Positions 10,590 to 22,615 of a stretch of 64,000 bases of DNA are shown one piece after another. The DNA lies in NCBI GenBank assembly GCA_900491605.1, contig UESW01003882.1, forward strand, positions 384,681-448,680, in the 5' to 3' direction. The notes under the pieces are model-generated. The model had not been told where the DNA came from. It saw only the letters and a program-made list of their open reading frames with translations, and searched no databases. Origin of the DNA: Calamus simplicifolius (Eukaryota; Streptophyta; Magnoliopsida; Arecales; Arecaceae). The position numbers and the translations under genes are program-made. Each line of letters opens with the position of its first letter. The first letter of the stretch is position 1.

Positions 10590-11700
10590 ACATAGTGCAT
10601 ATTTAGGTTCATGTTACACATTTCTAGACCATTGATTTGTTCTTTCCTTAATTTATTCTTTGATTGGAACTATATCTACTTTTTTACGAATAATTTTATT
10701 TTCTATCGTACCTTTTCTTGTATTACCATACATTTATCTTAATATTCTTATTTCTATTACATTCAGCTTATGTATATTTTTTTAACTGTCCAATATTCTA
10801 TACCATAATGCATGGTTGGTCTTATGGTTATCTTGTAAAATTTTCACTTCAACTTGTTAGGTACTTTATGATCATATAACATTCAGTTGTCTATTTTATC
10901 CAATCTGCTTTAATATATGTACAATATCATCTTTAATTTCTTTCTTTTTATGAATAATCGATCATAAATACTAAAAATGATTATTTTTAGTAAACTTAAT
11001 GGTTTCCAATTTGTACTCTACATTTATCTTTATTTTTTATGTACTAAAATACATTCCATGTATTCTGTTATTATCTTGCTTAACTTTAAACTTTTAAATT
11101 CTAATGCATTTCACCATAGCTCTAACTCACAACTAACTTTAATCTTAGTTTCATCTATTAATACTATATCATTTGCAAATAACATGCATGTAATACTATT
11201 TTGAATATGTCTAATAAGCTTATTTATAAATAAAATAAAAGATAAAAATTAAGAGCAGATCCCTAATGTAAACCTACTATAATAAAAAATATGCTAGTAT
11301 TATCATCGTAATTCTTACACTAGTAATTGCTCAATCATATATTTTTTATTATGTTAATATATATATAACAGATATTTATTTCTAGATTTTTTTAAGGACT
11401 CTATCATATACTTTCTTTAAATCAATAAAACCATATGACGATTTTTTTCTTTATACTTCTCCACTAACCTTCTAAGAAGGAAAATAATTTCCATAGTCAA
11501 CCTTTCTATCATAAAACCAATTGATTCTCTGGTATTTTTGTAGTATTTTTCAAACCTGTGTTTAATTATTCTCTCCAAAAGTTGCATAGTATGACTGATG
11601 AGTTTGATATCATGATAATTAGAAAAATTTCCATATATGCGTCTATATGGAAAAGTGATCATGAATGGACTGCATGCCAAGATAAAGAAACTATTGGAGC
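10590..11700 (-). pseudogene. RTE-type LINE fragment: reverse transcriptase and C-terminus
   Basis: On the minus strand, 11,680-11,417 reads as the start of an RTE reverse transcriptase (NYHDIKLISHTMQLLERI, then GFMIERLTMEIIFLLRRLVE). Around 11,190-11,170 there is FANDIVLIDETKIKV, the active-site block of the family, usually FADD. At about 10,660-10,610 there is a C-terminal block (NKLRKEQINGLEMCNM). Many stops and A/T-rich decay mark it as old. Its 3' end is cut off by the Tat element at 10,570. Confidence 0.75.
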
Positions 11701-12789
11701 CAAAATTTTTGCATCATCTACTACTCAAACACTTCTTTTAGGTTGAGCCTGGGCAAAGGCAATATAACATTTGCAAAAGTATGGTTGTAATTAAACATTT
11801 TTAAGAAAAAGTGACTTGAGTTGCTATCAGTGTAGTTCTATTCTATGATAACAGGCTTATGTTTGTAATATCACATGAATGTGGTCATTTCCCATCTCAA
11901 GATTCATTACATTTGTCACTAGATTTGTGAAGTGCTGCTTTGCTCTTAAATAAAAAAAGGTAAAATGTTGCGGACAATTATGCCACTTGCCATTATGCCC
12001 CTTATTTGTGTGAAGTAGCCTGTCTGGGTGTCATACAGGCAACATTCCTACTTTGTCTCATGAATGCAAAAGGCCACCTTAGCTTAAAGTACTGATTGGA
12101 TTCATGATCTGGACAAGTAATTGTTTATTTTTCAGGTCATCACACATGGACTTCAAGAAGGCTATTTTGTTGAGGTTTTGCTTATCAACTTCAATGGACA
12201 ATGAGGAATTGATGTACATAAATATTAACAGGTTGCTTAGAAAAATTGCAAGACTGCATTTTCTTTAGCCTAATTTCTGCTTGCAACTAAAGATTACTGG
12301 TTATACATGTAAAAACCAACATGGTGGTGTTTTGTTTCCCATTAAAAGTCTCCAATTCAGACTGCTGATATGCCAAGAATTATAAGAAATTATGGTGCAT
12401 GATTGCCGCCAAACAAGAGACAAGACAGCTGACCATTGGTTGGTGGCTGTTTTTGTAACACAGAAGCAAATTAGTGATTTTGGATTGATGGCTTAGCTGA
12501 ATCTTTGCAATACAATGAGTTCCAAGATTGTTGTCAGCATAACAAAAACTGTAGCTGATGTGGGTACAAGCAGGATGAGAGAGCAGTGTTTTGAGTCAGG
12601 CAGACAGAAAATCTGATCTGTTTATGTGAAACAATGTTTCATGAAAAAGTGAAACTGACTCAAGAGATATTACTTTTGACATTTTCAATGGGAGGATAGT
12701 AAAGATCGAGAACATGGTTTTTGGATGTAATAATCTGCTCCAAAGAAGAAAAAAAAAAGGAAAGGAAAGATCTTATTGTCATGACATAA
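11701..12789. other. Unassigned intergenic DNA
   Basis: No gene recognised. The stretch separates two collinear LINE pieces, so part of it may be a later insertion. A short plus-strand open stretch after TTTTTCAG at 12,130 is noted but not supported. Confidence 0.4.
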
Positions 12790-13460
12790 GCTAACATGCA
12801 CATATACACTTATTCATGTGTCGTTTTTCAATATACATGATATTTCTATCTTCAATCAAACTTAAATTATTATATAATTTTTATTTAATATTTATTAAAA
12901 TCCTTCAACCTTGTCTCTTTTAGCCAAAACCCTTTTATCATTATTTTAAATACATTTAAACTAAATCATACATTTTCCCTTTTCTAAGTTTTACTATCCT
13001 ACGTATATATCTTTTTTTCATCTTTAATTTCTAACTTGTAATATAACTCTTTGTACACTTTGAATTTAGCTTGTCCATATAGTCTTTTTAATTTATTTTT
13101 TAGCCACCTTATAGTTTTCATATGTTTTTTATTCTTACATTTAGATAGCTTTTAAAGCATTCTTTTTAACCCTTAATTACTAATTAATTTTTTTTTCATT
13201 CCACTACCAAGCTTCTTTACTATATAATATTTTTCCTTGACTCTCCTAGCATCTCTATGACTATTTTTTTAATACTATTAACTCTTTTCATATAGTATTG
13301 ATTTCCATTTAGACTCTATTTTTCTTCCTTTCATCATTTTATCTTTAAAACTTACAAATTTCTTTCTTTTTAAACTTCATCACCTAATCCTTATATTTCT
13401 ATATTCTTTGGCACTTCCTCCTCCATTTACAAATATATATCCATAACACAAAACTAAATA
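12790..13460 (-). pseudogene. RTE-type LINE fragment: endonuclease-RT linker
   Basis: On the minus strand, 13,440-13,220 reads like the linker after the endonuclease (RNIRIR, LKRKKFVSFKDKMMK, KIVIEMLGE). Then 13,130-12,900 resembles the NYKVAKK ... KKDIYVG ... KTRD stretch that precedes the reverse transcriptase in plant RTE LINEs. It is in the same orientation and correct order relative to 10,590-11,700, so both may derive from one element separated by about 1 kb of other DNA. Confidence 0.6.
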
Positions 13461-14638
13461 ATGCCAAATTCCAAAATTTTCAGTTTAAATATAATTTCAG
13501 CTGGGTTGGTTGGATTTAATTAAGGTTTATGCTGAATTCCATTGGCAGCTTAGTTGTCACAATGGGTTAAGTATAGATTTTCTTAGGTCCCCTATTTTGA
13601 ATCAATAATTTCAATGGGATTAAAGATGACGAGTTAATCTTCAAGCTCAATCCCAACCCACAAGAGCAAATCAACAAGAATGCTCATTGAAGGGCATACA
13701 AAAAAGCCATTTTCCTGTTCTTCTTTGAAGAGCAGAGGCTAAGATTGACCAACAATGCTGATGAGATAAATTGGTGAAGACTTACTCTTACCCTTCTTTC
13801 CTTTCCACACCTAAAGGCGCCCACTTTACATGGTGCTAAAGGATCCTTGTAACTACAATCCTTCATCACACACACTAGTTTTTCCAAGCATTTAAGTCCA
13901 ACCTTTCCAAAGCTATGGGCCATGAAACCCACCACGCACAGCCTTGCCACTAAACAAGAATGATACCTTCATAATTTTGGCGAAGACAATTAGTTCATAT
14001 GGCCCTAGATAACAATCATGTCAATATGCCCATGGGTGAAGATGATATCAAGATCTCTTCACATGAACTCTATGTTACTTTGTTATTAGATTATACTAGG
14101 CTATAACCATGAAGAAATCACCACCCTATTCTAGTCATAATTGTAATGCATGCATTAAAGATTGTGAAGACAAACATGCAAAGAAATTATTGATTTGAGC
14201 ATCCTCTAATAGTCACAGTTGACTTTAAGTAGATATCAAATGAATTTAATAAAATATTTCTCAGAAGTTAGATGTTGAAATTGCATCAGTTTATGCTTGC
14301 TTACTTGGTAAAATAATCATGAGCACGATAAATGAACTTAGATAATAGACAAGGCATTGTCAATATCATAAAGAAACTTCGTTACCTGATATTCATAGGT
14401 GATCCACCTAAAAAAGATGGTGTTATATCTTAATTTTATTTCAGACCAAAAATAGCATAACTAGATTTTCAATGGATTATTAAAATAATGGGTAGAGATA
14501 AATGCTAGCCGGGTAGGAGTAGAATTTGGTTACGTGAAACAAAACTTTTACTAGAAGTACAATGAAAAATGCTTCCAAGATATTGAATTAAAACTATGGA
14601 TTGAAGTCTAGAGAAGACATTGCACGATTATATTTGGA
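13461..14638. other. Unassigned AT-rich intergenic DNA
   Basis: No supported gene. A minus-strand open frame of 88 codons at 13,684-13,950 matches nothing I recognise. Confidence 0.4.
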
Positions 14639-14950
14639 ACAATAACAATATAGCCTTAATCCCAAACTAATTAATATTGGTTGCATAAATTCATTTTTTT
14701 TAATTATAACTCAATTTGAATCATATTTTCTTTAAGATGCAAAGATTTTAAATATTTTTTATTATTTTTTCTTATATAATTTTCAATCTACCTTTACTTC
14801 TTTTTTTCTTCTGCATGTATTAAATCATTTTTACGCACAAATGCATTTTTAGGTCTATGTTACATATATCCAAACCATCTAAATTGTTCTTCCCTTAATT
14901 TATCCTTAATTGGTAATTTTAGATTATATTTTGCAAAGCATTAAAATACA
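14639..14950 (-). mobile_element. 5'-truncated RTE LINE 3' end
   Basis: On the minus strand, from about 14,945, it reads DKLREEQFRWFGYM, then RPKNAFVRKNDLIH and KKRSKGRLKII. This is the conserved carboxy end of RTE LINEs (the family form is close to LRWFGHVQRRP). It ends at 14,639 with the family tail AGTTTGGGATTAAGGCT and a TTGTTATTG-like short repeat. A second copy of the same C-terminal region is at about 10,610-10,660. Confidence 0.7.
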
Positions 14951-15058
14951 AAAAATCATAGTAATCTATATGGTTCAATTATTAAAAATGATTGTTTTGG
15001 CCCAAAGTCTTAGATTCAGAACACATTCAAAGATGATTCTAGGAGACTTCCACTAAAA

Positions 15059-15265
15059 CAACTTCAATTCTTTGAAACAAGGACTACATTAGAATGCTGA
15101 AATTTAGCAGGCATGAAATGATCTAAGACGAGAGAAAATGGAAAAAAAAAAAGTGAATGTATTAACTTCTACTTGTGGATGAAAGACTTGTGGGTTTCTT
15201 TGAAGAGACAAAACAACTTCAATTCTTCGAAACAAGAACCGCATTAGAATGCTGAATTTTAGTTG
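15059..15265. repeat. Direct duplication, ~153 bp apart
   Basis: ACAACTTCAATTCTT-GAAACAAG and the following ~45 bases occur at 15,059 and again at 15,211 with substitutions. Short local duplication. Confidence 0.6.
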
Positions 15266-16948
15266 GCACAAAGTACTTTTAGACAAAAGGAAATGACTTA
15301 AAAAGAGGATGCGTTTAACTATAGATATCTTTGAAGTGTTGAACATGAAATCTTCACTAAAATGGAAATTCAAATTTAAAATATATTATTTTTAAGTGAT
15401 GACTGTTATCTAATGTTATGTATTATATGGATTCTTATCTCCACCTCAAACAATCCAAAACCTTAGACACTTGTCAAATTCTTTGGTTGCAGTTTTGTGA
15501 GAATGATGGAGAGTCAGTCCTTCTAAGAATGACTTTGCCCCCATCATACTAACACTAATAGTAGGCGTTTAGCTTCTAAAGCTTGGGTAAGATATAAGTA
15601 CTAAAAAAACTTTGCAAAATTGCTTCTTTCTTGTATCATTGAGCTAATTTTGGAGTTTAACGAGGAACAATTACATTGAAAAACCTTAAAAAAATATTTT
15701 ATTGATGTTTCCTATTATACAAATTCAAAGAAACAATATGTGTGTGTGTGTATAATGTAGTTAAGATTCTTCCCTGTAAGTCCTTATATCTGTTTGTACT
15801 CCTTTCACTGAGCTACACTGAGCTATATCTATCCAAATCCAATTCATGTGGCTATGTCTAATGGCTTCCATCATGTTATGACTGCCACTGCCCAAAATAC
15901 AAAAGAACAAAAAGTAGAAGAGACCAAATGGACAAGCAAAGGCCAAGCTTTTGATAATGTTATCCCCAAACAACAAACCTACGCAAAATTGTTATTATAA
16001 ATAATTAGGCCTTTCATTGTTTTTTAAGAAATAAAAGTTAAAGTTATAATGACCACTATTATCAGTAATAACAAGAAATAATGGGCAATAATACTGTTAT
16101 TTGATTAGCTCACTATTCATGAAAGAAAATAGTTTCTTGTAAATATAAAAGTATCAGCTTAATTCAATGAAGAGTTAAAAAGTAAAACATTGTCAATTGC
16201 AATAAGAAAATGGGCAAGATAACTCTGATACTCGTGTATGACATAATATGATAGGAGGCCTCCAAAATGGTTATAACAGATTAATGACCATGGTCTTAAA
16301 AATTAGAAGGGGCAAGACTAAGATTAGGGCGGAGGGCCTGAACAGTCAGCTGATGAGTGGATCGGCATATCAAAACGCAAAGGGGCTACAAGCAGGGCCA
16401 ACTGGTCAAAGAAATGAGACAAACCTCTTTAGCTAATGGATTTTAACCAAAGTTATGGACATGGTCTCCTAGGCATCACAGAACACATGCACGTAAGCAT
16501 AGAGTTATGCTAGATTATGCATACTTTAGTGAGGATTAACAAATGTCAAGACAGTAGCAGGCTCGGCTTGTAAATAATCAGTTAAGGCATGAAAATTGCT
16601 AAAAGCCTTATCTAGTTGGATCCATGTGCCTCTTGCTCATGTTTGGTGTTATTAAAGTTCTCATTGTACTAGGACCCCAGTGGTAGTGATAGCCATCGTT
16701 TAGGGATCATAAAATTCAAGTTGCTAATCCATATTGGTGTGTTTTCCTTTCCATCTCACTCACCAAGATAAAGAGGAAGATTTCAGGCAAATCCATGACA
16801 TCACCAATCTTGATAGCAATTCCATTATAAATCTTATGTGATCTAAAAAGAAGCCCATAATAGTTAATTTATAAATTTTACTATGTTGGTTCTCACATGC
16901 ATCGTTATTGTCTAGAGTAGAGTTCTAGTGGTTCTCGCATAAGCTATC

Positions 16949-17017
16949 ATTGTCCAATGCATAAAAATTTCATAAGGTGTACATTGTCCGATGCATAAAA
17001 ATTTCATAAGGTGTACT
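16949..17017. repeat. 34-bp tandem duplication
   Basis: ATTGTCC(A/G)ATGCATAAAAA plus TTTCATAAGGTGTAC appears twice in a row, starting at 16,949 and 16,983. Confidence 0.85.
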
Positions 17018-17356
17018 GCACGTATATCAGCTTTTCATGCCTTCAGGCATGCTCACATTTGTTAATGCTACAGCAATTTTTCTAATAACAAAACCTATCT
17101 TCCAGTTTAATTAGTCCATTAGAAGCAGGATCGTTTATACAGATGGCCCAACATCAAACTAGGTAAGTTTCAAAACTCATATGACCCAACAGATTCAGCT
17201 TTAAACTAGTCAAATTAACTGGCTGGTTAGAGCAGTTAGTAGTTGGCTGGATGGAGAGTGTTTTTCCAGCCACACGCACATGCAATGCTCCAACTGGCTG
17301 AATGAAGCAGTCACAGGTTGGCTGGCAGAAAAGATTGCTCTAGTTACACAGACGCA

Positions 17357-17380
17357 TAATAATAATAATAATAATAATAA
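17357..17380. repeat. (AAT)n microsatellite
   Basis: About eight AAT/TAA triplets. Confidence 0.9.
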
Positions 17381-17799
17381 CATCAGTCAGATTCTGTTTT
17401 AAATGAGATTCGATCCTTGGTCACCTTAGTGGTAACAAGGAAACCAGGTACTGTGCCACAAACTTATTCCTGTTGCATGAAAAGTAGCAGAGGCATGTGC
17501 AAGCAGGCATGCAAACATCTATCTAACCATGCATGCATTTATGTATGCATATATTTGTATGATATAGACCATATGAAAACAAATTCAATTCAACCGAACA
17601 AAACAATTGAATCAGTTTGAGCTGAACCTGACACCTACTGTTTTGGGTGTCTCAGCCAACTAACCATAAAAACAATGCTAGTGACATATCAGGTTCGGAA
17701 TCGATAACAGATACACACATCATTAGCATTTTTTAAAGAAACAACAAGAACCCAAGAAAATAGCATACCTAGGTTAGCATTCTTACAAGCAGAAGGACA

Positions 17800-20700
17800 T
17801 CAAGCCGCATTCAGCTTTTGTAACTGAGACTTGGCCAAGTCAAGTTGTTCTGGCATGGATATAACTAGTATAATGAGAGAATGCAAGAGGGATGGAAAGA
17901 CTATACGAGAACTATGAACTACCATGAATAAGTATCCAGATATGCTTACTCTGTTCAAATGCTATTGCTGTCTTGGTATTTTTACGGAAGAAGATATTGC
18001 AATTTTTATGGTATACAGCCTGTGGTTACAAAATCACCAGATGAAAGCACACCAAATTTTACTCATTCTGTTTTCAGAAATAAAAAATGAAATTGAAGAA
18101 ATATATATGAAACTCTTCATTCATTTGTCTAAAATATCACTTGAAAAAAAAAAATGTTAAGGTAATTGATAAAAATGCAATACAATGATACTGGATGAAA
18201 ATTCATCTCATAGTAACAGGCCCATTGTAATGACCAATATAAGTGGATCTGTCTGCTGCACGGTCCGGCCTCCCCTGTTCCCTTATATGACCACTCAAAG
18301 CAGATGATTGGTGGATAAAGAAACATACCAAGGGATTTACTACCTTCTAATATTCATGCAGAATATTTGCATAACATGCTCAAGTGAGCGATGGGTGCTC
18401 CATTCAAATTCGACAATGTGTGTCTGATCAATTTACAAATCCAAAAAGCAATCACTCAACTATAAACCTCTTTACCTCGGTTCTCCCTAATGACTATGAC
18501 AATTCTTTACAGAATACATCATATTTCTTACAATATAAAACCATATATCCAAAATATCAACATATACTGGAGGTAGATTGGAAAAGTTTGTGGCATAGAC
18601 ATATATTAATCGTTCTCATATAATCTTCCTTGATCGGAATTATATATGAGATCAGAAAAGAGAGGGCATCATGGTGGTGCGGCAAAAAACTGCTATTTTG
18701 AACAGAAGGTAATAGTTTCAAGAAAAAGTGTAGGGATGCTTCTTCTGTTGCAAAGTGAAAATATATTAAGGCACGAATCAGGGTAGTATATTGCATAAAA
18801 AGTCGAGATAGTAGGATGCTTATGAACAATACCCATATTATATGGTGTACAAAAATGCAGAAGATACTTGCTATTATTGTGGTTAATGCTAGAAGCCAAG
18901 GTTCGAACATATAAAATAGTCATTGGAAAGGGTTAAAAAAAAAAATCTTCCGTAGAAGTTAAAGCAATAGAGAGGACTTCAGGATAAGTAAAATGAGATC
19001 ATCTTTAATGTTCAATAGGATAACAATTACAGTTCGAAAATATGGGAATATGGGGTTTATCAGGTTGAAATCTATTCACAAAGTTCTTAAGGCAAGGAGC
19101 ATATCATATGAACTTTAGAATAGTTATATTAACTTATAACAACAAAAAAGATGCATAAAAATGCATAATTTGTTCTGAAACAAAACAGATGACTCAATTT
19201 ATGCAGCCATCAAAGATAGGGAAACTGAAAGGAATTATCTCACAAGAATTATAAGTTTCATGCTAGAAAAGTAAACCAATAAGTTTGATTTCTCACTAAT
19301 GGTAGGGAAATGACAACGTGAGTAGGCACTTGCATGCTTTTGTTCATGAATTCTGGATTTGAGAAGGTTTGTGGCTGGTAATGAAAAAGTCCCTCTTGTA
19401 GATGATGAGAAATAAGGGAAATCAAATTGGCATTATATATATAGCTTGGTAAGCTGGACAACTCTAAGTGCTATCCTAATACCATGTGAGATAAAGCTAC
19501 TACAGGCATACAAGTCACTATTTCTAGGCTATCCTGAGCTTGATGGAAAAAACTTACCCTGTGGTTTACACACAATCAATTTGCATTAAGATATGAAGCT
19601 TCTTTTAATTGAGTCAAGATCATTTTAAATCTATCAAACATCAGCGGTATGGATAATAGATTTCATATTCTGAAAACATGTTGAGCAACAATGTCTTGCT
19701 TTTCAAAAGCATCTTTTTTTCTCTCCATTCGTAAATAGAATATTACCTGAAGGGTAAATTCTAGTATTCAATATATTTTAAAAAATCCAGACTTTTTTAG
19801 GCATACGAAGTACAAGTAGCTCAAGAGATAGAACCATCTATTGATGGAAGAAACAGGATACCACAACATTACAAATCTCTAAATATCATCATCAGATAAC
19901 CTTCAAAGTAAAACCTAACATTACTCACCAAATCGCTAACGTCACAAATACCACACCATCAGAATCTCAACTATCTCAGACGCAGCTCAAAGCTAGCTTA
20001 ATCTTGAAATCCTGATATCTAAAACCCTAGGGTGACTTAATAACCCATCAAAAAGATGTCTACCCTTTCATCATCCAACTAGGATTCAGTATGTTTTAAA
20101 TAATTTTGACTTTTTAAGGCATACAAAGTACAAGTAGCTCAAGAGATAGAACCATCCATTGATGGAAGCAAGAGGATACCACAAGATCATAAATCTCTAA
20201 ATATCATCATTAGAAATAAGATAATCTTCACAGTAAACCTAACATTGCTCGCCAAATTGCTCAACGTCGCAAAACCACAACATCAGAACCTCAACTATCC
20301 CAGACACAGCTCAAGCCTAACTTAATCTTGAAATTCTGATATATAAAACCCTAGGGTGATACAATAACCCCATCAAAAAGATGTCTACCCTTTGATCATC
20401 CGAGTAGGATTCAATATACATTAAATAATTCTGACTTTTTTAGGCAAACAAAGTACAAGTAACTCAAGAGATAGAACCATTTATTAATGGAAGCAACAGG
20501 ATACCACAACATCACAAAACTCTAAATATCATCATCAGAAATAAGATAACCTTCAAAGTGAAACCTAACATTGCTCACCAAATTGCTAAATGTCACAAAA
20601 CCACAACATCAGAATCTCAACTATCTCAGACACAGCCCAAATATAACTTAATCTTGAAATCCTGATATCTAAAACCCTAGGGTGACCCAATAACCCCATC

Positions 20701-21826
20701 AAAAAGATGTCTACCCTTTGATCATCTGACTAGGATTCAATATTTTAAGTAATTCTGACCTTTTGAGGCATATGAAGTAGAAGTAGCTCAAGAGATAGAA
20801 CCATCTATTGATGGAAGCAACAGGATACCACAACATCACAAAGCTCTAACTATCATCATCAGAAATAATATAACCTTCAAAGTAAAACCTAACATTGCTC
20901 ACCAAATCGCTAAACGTCACAAATACCACAACATCAGAACCTCAACTATCTCAGACACTGCTCAAACCAAGCTTAATTTTGAAATCCTGATATCTAAAAC
21001 CCTAGGGTGACCCAATAACCCCATCAAAAAGATGTCTACCCTGTGATCATCCGGCTAGGATTCAATATATTTTAAGTAATTCTGACTTTTTAAGCAAACG
21101 AAGTACAAGAAGCGCAAGAGATCGAACGATCTATTGATGGAAGAAACAGGATACCACAACATCACAAAGCTCTAAATACCATCATCAAAAATAAGATAAC
21201 CTTCAAAATAAAACCTAACATTGCTCACCAAATCGCTGAACGTCACAAATACCGCGACATCAAAACCTCAATTATCTCAGACGCAGCTCAAACCTAGCTT
21301 AAGCTTGAAATCCTGATATCTAAAACCCTAGGGTGACACAATAACCCCATCAAAATGATGTCTATCCTTTGATCATCCCACCATTCCTTCGGGTTTTCTT
21401 GATACAGCTACTCCGAGAACAGATCAACATCATCAGTAGCACAGAGTTTGATGGATTAATCCATGACCATAATTCAAGAATCATCGGCACTAAATCTCTC
21501 AACAGAGAATTCGAGGAAAGAAAGAAGAAGGCAGGGGGATTCGGAGAGACTTACTCGAGAGGGCGCGAGATTGTTCAATTCCGCAATCGCGATCTCATGG
21601 CTTCGTATCTACAAGAAGAGGGAGGAGAAGCATCAATGGCCGCCAGGTATTCCATTTCTTGGTGATAATAAATCGTTCCCAATCAAGCGAGGAAAGATCG
21701 TCAAAGTGAGGCGATCAAGAAGAAGAAAGATTCGAAGCAGACCTGTTTGACGAGATCGAGTTTAGAGTCCTCGGCCGCGGAGGCAGCCTGATACGAAGAA
21801 GACGAAGACGATGACGAAGAAGCCAT
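17800..21826 (-). CDS. Small conserved plant protein, prefoldin-like, four exons
   Basis: I assemble one gene from four coding exons, each with canonical GT-AG borders: 21,826-21,743 (28 codons), 21,608-21,555 (18 codons), 18,019-17,950 (70 bp) and 17,849-17,800 (ending in TGA). Reading phase is kept across all junctions and gives 85 residues with no stop. It starts MASSSSSSSSS, a Ser-rich tail, then a likely helical core (SKLDLVKQ; IRSHEIAIAELNNL in exon 2; NIFFRK in exon 3), and ends QLDLAKSQLQKLNAA. From memory it resembles a small plant family described as prefoldin beta-like; that label is tentative and the function is unknown. Introns are 134, 3,535 and 100 bp; intron 2 holds a tandem array. 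A TATA box lies about 100 bp upstream of the ATG. It is head to head with the PAM68-like gene. Confidence 0.85.
18020..19759 (-). other. Intron 2 of the four-exon gene, unique part
   Basis: AT-rich, with no exon or element recognised. Short open frames on both strands here look random. Confidence 0.5.
19760..21390. repeat. Five ~324-bp tandem repeats inside intron 2
   Basis: The landmark GACTTTTTTAGGCATACGAA or a variant recurs at 19,790, 20,108, 20,433, 20,757 and 21,084, so periods are 318-327 bp. Each unit includes AGAGATAGAACCATCTATTG, a CTCAACTATCTCAGAC block and TATCTAAAACCCTAGGGTGA. The array begins about 165 bp into the intron from exon 2, so any full-length transcript of the gene crosses it. 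No coding capacity is seen. Confidence 0.9.
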
Positions 21827-21924
21827 TCCGTTCGACTAGAGGCGAAAGAGAAGGCGCGTCGGAGCCGTACCGGCCCTCCGCTCCAAGGCGAAAACCTAGC
21901 ATCAGCGAAGTGAGTCATTTAGTT

Positions 21925-21934
21925 ATTATATAAT
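21925..21934 (-). promoter_or_regulatory. TATA box of the four-exon gene
   Basis: ATTATATAAT lies about 100 bp upstream of the ATG at 21,826, giving a plausible 5' untranslated region of 65-75 bases. Confidence 0.5.
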
Positions 21935-22516
21935 GAACCGAATTTATCCTCCCGCCTTGCAGGCGTGATGTCACAATAATAAATATCAAAAATAAAATTT
22001 AAGGCTAATTCCATTAATCCTTCTCAATTGACACCTCAGACCGCAATCATTTGAAAAAAAAAAAAAAAAATTCAATGAATAATGGTCAGACGTGTGAACA
22101 TCGAAGAGCAGATCAATAGGCGTCAATAATAGCTATAAAATATCAGATATAGATTTAATTAAAAATAATTAAATCAAAACATTACATTATTTTTTAATTA
22201 ATTTAAATATATTTTTAAACGGTTGTGATGAGATAAAAATTATAATTATATAATTAAGAGAACTCTAAAATTTTAAAATATACCTCTTGCTAGTTTACTA
22301 ATTATTTTAAAAGTTATATTTTTTAAATTTATTTTAAATTATGAACCTTTAAATATAGGTGGAATGGGATCTAATTTAGGTTATTCTCGTTGCTTGATAC
22401 ACACCGCTCCCTTTTTTTCCCTCTCAGGTCCCATTCAGCAAATTCACTTTGCGAATTCCAACCCGAAACTCAACCCGCCGCAATTGGTGTACATATCTAG
22501 AAAAATGGTGTCCTTT
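21935..22516. other. Shared intergenic region of a divergent gene pair
   Basis: AT-rich, with a run of about 17 A near 22,053. No gene is seen. It would hold the upstream control regions of both neighbours. Confidence 0.5.
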
Positions 22517-22523
22517 TATAAAG
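22517..22523 (+). promoter_or_regulatory. TATA box of the PAM68-like gene
   Basis: TATAAAG lies about 95 bp before the ATG at 22,616. A start site ~30 bp downstream would leave only about 15 bases before the upstream ATG at 22,562, so the later ATG is favoured. Confidence 0.6.
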
Positions 22524-22615
22524 TCGGCTATAGGTAATGGCGGACGTACTACTCACTTGCCATGCACGTGATATCCATCGAGGATAAGCCTCGTCATCCA
22601 CAAGAAGAGCCCCCA

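Larger units (their letters stand above)
14951..17799. other. Unassigned AT-rich DNA, 3' of the four-exon gene
   Basis: No gene recognised. It holds three small repeats (listed separately) and, next to 17,800, the presumed 3' untranslated region of the minus-strand gene. Confidence 0.4.

Noticed and set aside
12130..12205. Possible plus-strand terminal exon after TTTTTCAG (GLQEGYFVEVLLINFNG)
   Set aside because: No upstream exon or family match; too short to support.
13684..13950. 88-codon minus-strand frame with Cys residues
   Set aside because: No recognised family, no splice or promoter context; may be chance.
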